From Brevundimonas fontaquae (lineage in GTDB: Bacteria; Pseudomonadota; Alphaproteobacteria; Caulobacterales; Caulobacteraceae), in contig NZ_CP070968.1 in assembly GCF_017086445.1 (NCBI RefSeq), forward strand, positions 3,236,603 to 3,300,602: a stretch of DNA of 64,000 bases, in the 5' to 3' direction. A program made the translations under genes and the position numbers. The notes under the pieces are model-generated. The model saw nothing but the letters and a program-made list of their open reading frames with translations. It ran no database searches and had not been told where the DNA came from. Of this stretch, positions 53,127 to 60,359 are shown piece after piece; position 1 is the stretch's first letter; each line of letters opens with the position of its first letter.

Positions 53127-53830
53127 GCCTCACGTCCTCCCGCGTCTGGATCACCCGCGCCGAACCGGGCGCCGCACGGACCGTCGCCCGCCTGCGCGAC
53201 ATGGGGTTCGAGCCGATCGTCGCGCCCCTGCTGGCGATCAAACATCTGACCCCTCCTGTTCCCGATCTGGCGCCGTTCGCTGCCCTGGCCTTCACCAGCA
53301 TCAACGGCGTCGCCGCCTTCGCAGCCCTGACGCCCCGTCGCGACCTTCCGGTCTTCGCCGTGGGCGATGCGACCGCCCAGGCCGCTGATGATGCGGGGTT
53401 CGCCGATGTCAGCTCCGCTGCCGGCGACCTGCGCGCCCTCGCCTGTCTGATCGCCGGCGCCATCGCCGACGCCGCCGTCCTGGTCCCTCAAGCGGAAACG
53501 CCCGCCGGCGATTTCACCGCCGCCCTCACCGCCGCCGGCGCTCGCAATGTGTCGATCCAGTCGCTGACGGTTTATCGCGCCATCGAAACGTCAGCCGCAG
53601 CGCCCTCGCCGTTCGACGCCGTTCTGATCCACTCCCCCCGCGCCGGACAAGCGCTCGCCAAGCGTGGTCACGACGTCCTGGCGCACGCGGTCCTCGCCTG
53701 CATCTCTCCCGCCGCCGCGGCCCCGCTCGCCGCGCTGGGCCTGACGCCCGTTGTGGCAAAATCGCCCGACGAGACCTCATTGCTCACGATCTTGAACACC
53801 ACGCTTGGCAAGCGCGATCCGGCCGTATAA
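53123..53830 (+). CDS. hemD: Uroporphyrinogen-III synthase
   Basis: 235 residues. HemD proteins are poorly conserved; here VWITRAEPGAARTVARLRDMG at the N-terminus, LAFTSINGVAAF, FAVGDATA and LIHSPRAGQAL fit the family, and the gene directly follows hemC. It closes and inverts ring D to give uroporphyrinogen III. The downstream tRNA-Thr is 41 bp away in the same direction. Confidence 0.9.
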   Translation: MSLTSSRVWITRAEPGAARTVARLRDMGFEPIVAPLLAIKHLTPPVPDLAPFAALAFTSINGVAAFAALTPRRDLPVFAVGDATAQAADDAGFADVSSAAGDLRALACLIAGAIADAAVLVPQAETPAGDFTAALTAAGARNVSIQSLTVYRAIETSAAAPSPFDAVLIHSPRAGQALAKRGHDVLAHAVLACISPAAAAPLAALGLTPVVAKSPDETSLLTILNTTLGKRDPAV

Positions 53831-53871
53831 AGACCCCGTCTCGCGCGGACAGCTTCGTCCGTCGCAACCGG

Positions 53872-53947
53872 GCCGCTTTAGCTCAGCCGGTAGAGCACAT
53901 CATTCGTAATGATGGGGTCAGGTGTTCGAGTCACCTAAGCGGCACCA
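53872..53947 (+). tRNA. tRNA-Thr (anticodon CGT)
   Basis: 76 nt. Acceptor GCCGCTT pairs with AAGCGGC; discriminator A and encoded CCA. Anticodon stem-loop CATCA-TTCGTAA-TGATG gives CGT. T-loop TTCGAGT. A possible promoter is TTGGCA (53805-53810) and TATAAA (53826-53831), with a short 15-bp spacer, inside the end of hemD. Confidence 0.96.
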
Positions 53948-54083
53948 CTTCTCCGAGCGAGCCGTGCGTTGGAGAAGACGCCCGGACGCAAGCTTTCCCC
54001 TCCAGGTTGATTTCCGATCAGCAATACACGTAGCAACCCCTAACGTGGCAGCTTTGGCTTGACGGCGCGGAGGTTTTGGGGCC

Positions 54084-54470
54084 ATGGCGCCGCATTATCT
54101 ATGCTCGCAGGCCGAAATGAACGACGCAGTTGATCCCGTAGACATCGCCATCGGCGGACGCATCCGCACCCGTCGTGAGGAACTGCGCATCACTCAGGCG
54201 CAGTTGGCGGCGGGCGCGGGCGTCACCTTCCAGCAGATCCAGAAATATGAGCGCGGCGTCAACCGCGTCTCGGCCGCCCGTCTGCTGCAGATCGCGGCCG
54301 TCCTGAAATCGACCGGCGCGGCCCTGCTGGGCGAGCTGGAGACGGCCGAGGGCGATGAGCTGGCCCTGGCCGCTCCCGGCGTCGCCGAACTGCTGGCGGC
54401 TTTCCGCGACATCAAGGACGCCGCTCAGCGCGACGCCCTTCTGACCGTGGCCAAGGGCCTGCGCGGCTGA
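54084..54470 (+). CDS. XRE-family helix-turn-helix regulator
   Basis: 128 residues from the ATG at 54084 (GGAGG 10 bases upstream), or 117 from the ATG at 54117, which fits the usual length of this group better. The Cro/CI-type HTH is clear (IGGRIRTRREELRITQAQLA, GVTFQQIQKYERGVNRVSAARL). The C-terminal helix is like that of small Caulobacter HTH proteins that are chromosomal rather than phage-encoded. It stops one base before the convergent operon end at 54471. Confidence 0.88.
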   Translation: MAPHYLCSQAEMNDAVDPVDIAIGGRIRTRREELRITQAQLAAGAGVTFQQIQKYERGVNRVSAARLLQIAAVLKSTGAALLGELETAEGDELALAAPGVAELLAAFRDIKDAAQRDALLTVAKGLRG

Positions 54471-54839
54471 TCAGGCCCGGTTGCTGGCGCTTTTCAGCAA
54501 CTGCTCAACCTCATCGCGATGGTCGGCTCCGTCGAGAGCCGCGCCTGCCAACCACGATTGGATGGCGTCCAGCGCGCGCATGTCGCGACCGTCCGAGCGG
54601 CCGGCGTCGGACAAGCTCTGGCGAATGATCTCGATCATGCAGACGGCTTCGACGGCCGAGGTCGGGGCGTGATCGAGAAGCGTGGCCTCTGCCGCTTCCA
54701 TTGGCGCCAGATCCAGCTCGACCAACAGGTTCTCGCCGCTGGCGGACAGCGATGACGACCCGACCTGTTTGGCTAGATTGGCCGTCTCAAGCCAAGAGCG
54801 GAAAAGCGGCAGGAAAGCCTGCGGAGCTTGGGTGTGCAT
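54471..54839 (-). CDS. Hypothetical protein, last gene of the LuxR operon
   Basis: 122 residues from the ATG at 54839. Mostly acidic helices (EAAEATLLDH, AVEAVCMIEIIRQSLSDAG), no signal peptide and no motif I recognise. Its start overlaps the stop of the upstream membrane protein gene (TAATG). A role tied to that membrane protein or to the LuxR-type regulator two genes up is inferred from operon structure. Confidence 0.65.
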   Translation of the reverse strand: MHTQAPQAFLPLFRSWLETANLAKQVGSSSLSASGENLLVELDLAPMEAAEATLLDHAPTSAVEAVCMIEIIRQSLSDAGRSDGRDMRALDAIQSWLAGAALDGADHRDEVEQLLKSASNRA

Positions 54840-55297
54840 TACAATGTGACCTTGTCTGGCGCGTCTGGCGCGCCGCGATATTGGGGTTTGGCGTAAGGGG
54901 CTGCGCGGGCTTCCCAGACGCCGAAGAGGGCGAGGACCATGATCCCGACCCAGACCGTCATTCGCGCGGTCACAATGGACCAGGTGAGGGCGGCGGGGCC
55001 GATCATGGAGGAGATGTGGGTGGTGAAGGCCAAGAGTTGAGCGCCGGCTGCGAGCAGCAGCCACCAACGATCATAGCGAAGGCTGAGACGCACCAGCAGA
55101 ACCAGCAGACCCAGCGAGATCATCGCGACGGCCCATCGGAACTGGCCCAAAACGATGTGATCGACCCAACCGGACAGAATCTGGGTCAGGAACAGCCCGA
55201 CGCCAGCCTGACGTTCAGGCCATCTGCCCTTCCAAAGCAGAAGCCCAATCGCGGCGACCGTCAGACCCGTACCGAAGATCCAGAGCGGCGAGTGCAT
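54839..55297 (-). CDS. Hypothetical four-helix membrane protein
   Basis: 152 residues with about four to five hydrophobic segments (FGTGLTVAAIGLLLW, WAVAMISLGLLVLLV, WWLLLAAGAQLLAF, VWVGIMVLALFGVW). No known family recognised. It is 14 bp after the 113-residue protein and overlaps the downstream gene, so it is a central member of a four-gene operon led by the membrane-anchored LuxR protein. Confidence 0.7.
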   Translation of the reverse strand: MHSPLWIFGTGLTVAAIGLLLWKGRWPERQAGVGLFLTQILSGWVDHIVLGQFRWAVAMISLGLLVLLVRLSLRYDRWWLLLAAGAQLLAFTTHISSMIGPAALTWSIVTARMTVWVGIMVLALFGVWEARAAPYAKPQYRGAPDAPDKVTL

Positions 55298-55311
55298 TCA
55301 CCCCGACCTGT

Positions 55312-55653
55312 TCAGGCGGCCAGTTTGACGACATCAAGATGCGCCGACGGCTTGGGATCGGTCTTCGATTCCCCCATGCCGTCCATGCGCCAGCCGATGC
55401 CGTGATCGTCCGCGACGGCCGCCAGACCAGCATGGCCCGCCACAACGCTGGCGCGCACCGTCGCCAGTTGGCCTAGACCCGCGACGATGTTCTCCAGCGC
55501 CGACTGACCGACCTCAGCCGCCAGGCGGGTTTCGACCCGGCCTTCCAGCGATGTCTGGATGAGGCGGCAGACCTCGATCATGGCCTTGTCGATCGCGTGT
55601 TCGGCCGTCTGAACTTGGCGGGCGACGCGGACCCCCACCTGCATGTTTCTCAT
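55312..55653 (-). CDS. Hypothetical helical protein next to the LuxR-type gene
   Basis: 113 residues from the ATG at 55653, with GGAGG eight bases upstream; a longer frame start is not supported. Helical throughout (VARQVQTAEHAIDKAMIEVC, LATVRASVVAGHAGLAAVAD), without membrane segments. I have the impression that similar proteins follow LuxR-type regulators with C-terminal membrane helices in other Caulobacterales and sphingomonads, but cannot verify this. Function unknown. Confidence 0.7.
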   Translation of the reverse strand: MRNMQVGVRVARQVQTAEHAIDKAMIEVCRLIQTSLEGRVETRLAAEVGQSALENIVAGLGQLATVRASVVAGHAGLAAVADDHGIGWRMDGMGESKTDPKPSAHLDVVKLAA

Positions 55654-55682
55654 GATTTCGATCCTCCGAAAGGTTGCTCGCG

Positions 55683-56129
55683 TCAGCGGGCCCATTCGGG
55701 AGCGATCCGGTCGAACAGGGAGGGAACCACCATGCCTGCCGTTACGATCCCGATGGCGAGCAGCAGAGCGACGACGGCGCCGGCGATGATGACGCCTAGT
55801 CGCGCCAGCACGCCACGGGGCGGCGCCGGCAGGATCCAGGCGGTCGTCTTGGCGAAAACCGCGTCGCCCGTCTGTCCGGCCGACTTGGGATCATTGAGCG
55901 GATCAAGCACGGCGGTGGGAATGAGTATCGACGCCTCTGAGTAGCCAATACTCAGTCGACGCGCCGCCAGTTTGCGGTCCGAAACGCCCAGCTTGGCATA
56001 GGCGCGATGCAGGTGATTGCCGACCGTGCGCGGCGAGATGCGCAGGCGCGCAGCGATTTCCTTGTCCTCGAGACCTTGGCCGGCCAAGCGGACACATTCG
56101 CTTTCTCTCGTCGTCAGGCGTTCAGGCAT
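55683..56129 (-). CDS. LuxR-type HTH regulator with C-terminal membrane helix
   Basis: 148 residues from the ATG at 56129 (GGGGAG five bases upstream). The LuxR/GerE helix-turn-helix is at the very N-terminus (LTTRESECVRLAGQGLEDKE, RISPRTVGNHLHRAYAKLG). The C-terminal third has a hydrophobic segment of about 25 residues (LGVIIAGAVVALLLAIGIVT) that should anchor it in the inner membrane with the DNA-binding domain inside. No receiver or ligand domain is present. It leads a four-gene operon; activity might be controlled by membrane sequestration or proteolysis. Confidence 0.82.
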   Translation of the reverse strand: MPERLTTRESECVRLAGQGLEDKEIAARLRISPRTVGNHLHRAYAKLGVSDRKLAARRLSIGYSEASILIPTAVLDPLNDPKSAGQTGDAVFAKTTAWILPAPPRGVLARLGVIIAGAVVALLLAIGIVTAGMVVPSLFDRIAPEWAR

Positions 56130-56234
56130 GGCCACTCCCCAAGGCCTGTTTACCCTAAAAACGAGGCGAGTCAGCCGATATGCTTACGCCGCAAAGCAGT
56201 TTGTGGCGTCGGTGCGCTGCGTCAGATCACTTGA

Positions 56235-56258
56235 ACATATAAGCATATCTTTATATGT
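56235..56258. promoter_or_regulatory. Palindromic operator upstream of metK (SahR-like)
   Basis: ACATATAA (56235-56242) and TTATATGT (56251-56258) are exact inverted arms of a 24-bp dyad; 20 of its 24 positions are symmetric. It lies 30 bp before metK and is AT-rich within GC-rich DNA. Its sequence recalls operators of ArsR-type SahR regulators of methionine-cycle genes; this link is from memory. No SAM riboswitch is seen in the 159-bp region 56130-56288. Confidence 0.65.
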
Positions 56259-56288
56259 CTGGCGGTCTGACACTGACAGGAGCCTCTC

Positions 56289-57494
<1,206 letters not shown>

Positions 57495-57498
57495 GGCT

Positions 57499-58767
57499 TC
57501 AAGCGGCCTGATCGATGGTCAGGCCGCGCACGCCCGCCAGATTGGCGTCGGTCAGGTCGGTCTGACGGGTCTGGGCGCCGTGCAGCGTCGCCCGCCCCAG
57601 ATCGGCGCCGGCCAGCACCGCGCGTCTCAGATCGGCCCCCGACAGGTCCGCACCACGCAGTATGGCGCCGGTGAGATCTGCGGGCATCAACCGGTCGGCG
57701 GCGATCAGAAGCGGCCCCAGTTGCGCCTCGCGCATGTCCGCTCCGTTCAGTCGCGCGCCCCGCAGACGCGCGCCACGCAAATCGGCGCGCCGCAGTTTGG
57801 CCGAGCGCAAGTCCGCGTTATCGAGCTGGGCGCCCTGCAACTGCACCCCCTCCATATCCAGGCCGTAGAAGACCGCGCCCTTGGCCGACAGGGCGGTCAG
57901 GTTCAGGCCCGTGATCGACTTCAGCGGACGCAGGTCGACGCCGTTGAAAACCGACGGCTGCCCCTCCGCGCCGCCGGTTTCGCACCAGCGCGCATGTTCG
58001 CGCAGCATCTCGGCGGCGGGCATCTTTTCCACGGATTCGCAGGCCGACTTGTTGTCGGTCAGGGCGCCCTGCATGTCGGCGCCGTCGGCGCGCCACATGG
58101 TCGTCTTGCAGCCCACAAGGATGGCGTCTCGCAGGTCCGCGCCCGACAGGTCCGCCCCTGACAGGTCCGCGCCGGCGAGGTCGGCCCCCCGGAAATCCGC
58201 CTGTTTCAGATTGGCGCGCACCAGTTTGCAGTCCTTCATCACCGCGCCGGAGAAATCGGCCTTCACGGCGATGACGCCGGCCATCTTGGAGCGTTGAAGA
58301 TTGGCGCCGGCCAGGCAGGCGCCGCTGGCCTCGGTCTCCTCGCGATGGCGGGGTTCGATGACCTTGAAGCCCAATCTGGCGTCGGCGGCCGCGATGGTGC
58401 CCTCGCGCAGGTCGGCCTCGAACAGATCGGCCCCCGACAGGTCCGCTCCGCGCAGACAGGCGCCGCGCAGGTCGGAACGGCGCAGGCTGGCCTCGGCCAG
58501 GATCGCGTCCTGCATGTCCGCGCCGAAGAAGTTGGCGTTGTCCAGCTTGGCGCCAGTCAGATCGCAGCCTTCCAGACAGGCGGCGGCAAAATCGGCGTCA
58601 GCCAGATTGCGCCCCTTAAGGCTGAGGCCCGACAGGTCCATCCAGGCGAAGACGGCGCGGGCCCCGCCGGGGCGGGCCTGGAATAGTCGATCATGCTTGG
58701 CGCAGATGACGTCCAGCTCCGCCTGCGTCAGGCGCTTTCTCACGAGGGGTTCAGCGGCGAGGGCCAT
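57499..58767 (-). CDS. Pentapeptide-repeat protein
   Basis: 422 residues. Dozens of A(D/N)LXX units form at least two right-handed quadrilateral beta-helices, residues about 45-235 and 305-415, separated by a nonrepeat linker (about 240-300, with CETGGAEGQ). The N-terminal 30 residues are helical (LTQAELDVICAKH). No signal peptide or membrane helix. Pentapeptide proteins can mimic DNA (gyrase protection) or be scaffolds; nothing here decides. It follows the deaminase gene by 52 bp. Confidence 0.92.
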   Translation of the reverse strand: MALAAEPLVRKRLTQAELDVICAKHDRLFQARPGGARAVFAWMDLSGLSLKGRNLADADFAAACLEGCDLTGAKLDNANFFGADMQDAILAEASLRRSDLRGACLRGADLSGADLFEADLREGTIAAADARLGFKVIEPRHREETEASGACLAGANLQRSKMAGVIAVKADFSGAVMKDCKLVRANLKQADFRGADLAGADLSGADLSGADLRDAILVGCKTTMWRADGADMQGALTDNKSACESVEKMPAAEMLREHARWCETGGAEGQPSVFNGVDLRPLKSITGLNLTALSAKGAVFYGLDMEGVQLQGAQLDNADLRSAKLRRADLRGARLRGARLNGADMREAQLGPLLIAADRLMPADLTGAILRGADLSGADLRRAVLAGADLGRATLHGAQTRQTDLTDANLAGVRGLTIDQAA

Positions 58768-58819
58768 CAGGGCACATTACGCGCCCTGACTTAAGAAACC
58801 TTTGAACGGCGAAGCCGCC

Positions 58820-59449
58820 TCAGACGGTCAGCAGCCCCTGGGCTTGAAGGGCCTCGGCCAGTTCGCCCGGCCCGGTCCACAGGCGCGTATAACCGGCCTC
58901 CCCCAGTCGCTTCAGCTCGGTGACCAGATCGGCCTTGGGCGAGGCGACGAACCGGCCGTCGAAACCGGCGCCATCCTCGCTGATGCGCACCATCGGACGG
59001 CCGGTTTCCAGCCGGTGCAGGAAGCCTTCGCACAGGGCCGCCCCCTCTTCGCACATCAGGCCGGTTTCCACGGTCAGCCCTTGCGCGCGCAGCCGCTCGG
59101 TGCCGCGCCCGGCCGCAAACGGCGACGGGTCCATACAGGCGATCACGACCCGCGCCACGCCCGCCTCGGTCAGGAAGTGGGCGCAGGACTTGCGGCCCGA
59201 AGACCGGGCCCCGCAGGGCTCCAGCGTGACATAGACGGTCGAGCCCACGACATCCGCGCCGGCGGCGGGCACGGCCTGCTCCTCGGCATGGGGACGACCG
59301 CCCGGCGCCGTGGCGGCCTGGGCGATGACCCGGCCGTCCTTCACGATGACGCAGCCGACCGCCGGGTTGGGCCAGGTCTCGCCCATGCGGCCGGTCGCCA
59401 GGGCGATCGCCTGGGCCATGAAGGCCTGGTCGGCTTCGCTCCAGCTCAT
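58820..59449 (-). CDS. RibD-type cytidine/deoxycytidylate deaminase domain protein
   Basis: 209 residues. The zinc-deaminase motif is present: HAEEQ with the catalytic Glu, and PCGARSSGRKSC with both Cys ligands, as in the RibD deaminase. The C-terminal reductase domain of bifunctional RibD is absent or replaced by a short stretch (about residues 150-209). It is coupled to gpmA by a 4-bp overlap. It could be a riboflavin enzyme that works with a separate reductase, or a paralog with another pyrimidine substrate. Confidence 0.83.
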   Translation of the reverse strand: MSWSEADQAFMAQAIALATGRMGETWPNPAVGCVIVKDGRVIAQAATAPGGRPHAEEQAVPAAGADVVGSTVYVTLEPCGARSSGRKSCAHFLTEAGVARVVIACMDPSPFAAGRGTERLRAQGLTVETGLMCEEGAALCEGFLHRLETGRPMVRISEDGAGFDGRFVASPKADLVTELKRLGEAGYTRLWTGPGELAEALQAQGLLTV

Positions 59450-60159
59450 GATGCGGTCGGCAATGTCTCGGCGCGAGCGGCGTCGAGGTAGCGGGCGGCG
59501 GTAGGCTTCAGATCCGGGTCCAGATCAATCTCCAGCGGATTGCCGGTCGGGATTTCAAGGCCGACGATCTGATCGTCCGGCACGCCGAACAGCAGTTTGA
59601 CGATGGCGCGCAGGGAGTTGCCGTGGGCGGCGATCAGCACGTCCTCGCCCGCCTTCAGGCGCGGCGCGATCTCGGCGTCCCAATAGGGCTTCACCCGGTC
59701 CAGCGTGGTCTTCAGGCTTTCGGTGTCGGGAATGGCCTTGCCGGCGTAGCGCGGGTCGGCGTTGAAATCGAACTCGCCGCCGGGCGCCAGCGGGGGCGGC
59801 GGCACATCATAGCTGCGGCGCCAGATCTTGACCTGGTCTTCGCCGTGCTTCTGAGCCGTCTCGGCCTTGTTCAGACCCGTCAGACCGCCGTAATGGCGCT
59901 CGTTCAGGCGCCAGTCCTCGATCACCGGCACATCGGTCAGGCCCGCCGACTGCAACGCCAGGGCGCCGGAGCGCTGGGCGCGCGTCAGGACCGAGGTGAA
60001 CATCACCGCCGGCTTGAACCCGGCCTCGGCGATCAGTTCGCCGCCGCGACGCGCCTGGGCCTCGCCCTCCGCCGTCAGATCGACGTCGACCCAGCCGGTG
60101 AAACGGTTCTCGAGGTTCCACTGGCTCTGGCCGTGGCGGAGCAGGATCAGGCGCGGCAT
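59446..60159 (-). CDS. gpmA: 2,3-bisphosphoglycerate-dependent phosphoglycerate mutase
   Basis: 237 residues from the ATG at 60159 (GAAGGA seven bases upstream). Interconverts 3- and 2-phosphoglycerate in glycolysis. Marks: LILLRHGQSQWNLENRFTGW with the phosphohistidine in RHG, ERHYGGLTGLNK and AAHGNSLRA. Upstream extension to 60186 is not needed. It is the first gene of an operon with the deaminase and perhaps the pentapeptide protein. Confidence 0.96.
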   Translation of the reverse strand: MPRLILLRHGQSQWNLENRFTGWVDVDLTAEGEAQARRGGELIAEAGFKPAVMFTSVLTRAQRSGALALQSAGLTDVPVIEDWRLNERHYGGLTGLNKAETAQKHGEDQVKIWRRSYDVPPPPLAPGGEFDFNADPRYAGKAIPDTESLKTTLDRVKPYWDAEIAPRLKAGEDVLIAAHGNSLRAIVKLLFGVPDDQIVGLEIPTGNPLEIDLDPDLKPTAARYLDAARAETLPTAS

Positions 60160-60277
60160 TCGGTCGGTCCTTCGGAATACGGTCATTCGGGGTTAGGACG
60201 CCCTCCGAAGTCGGTCAAGGCTCGCAGGCCTCGCCATCGCTTGTCGCGCCGCGCACGCCGGGGTAACGGTCGGATCG

Positions 60278-60355
60278 ATGTCCGACCGTCTTTTCTTTCC
60301 CCTGGCGCTCGCCGCCGCCGTCGTGATGATCGCACTGGCGACCGTCTGGCCCTGA
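60278..60355 (+). CDS. Predicted 25-residue membrane peptide
   Basis: An ATG at 60278 opens a 25-codon frame ending at TGA 60353-60355. It starts MSDRLFFPLALAAAVVMIAL and ends with ATVWP, a charged start followed by one transmembrane span. It ends 5 bp before the convergent TonB receptor gene. There is no strong ribosome binding site. I recall similar short membrane peptides in Caulobacterales, without certainty. Confidence 0.45.
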   Translation: MSDRLFFPLALAAAVVMIALATVWP

Positions 60356-60359
60356 TCCT

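Noticed and set aside
56130..56288. SAM riboswitch upstream of metK
   Set aside because: None of the conserved cores of the SAM riboswitch classes I know is visible; a DNA palindrome explains the AT-rich segment.
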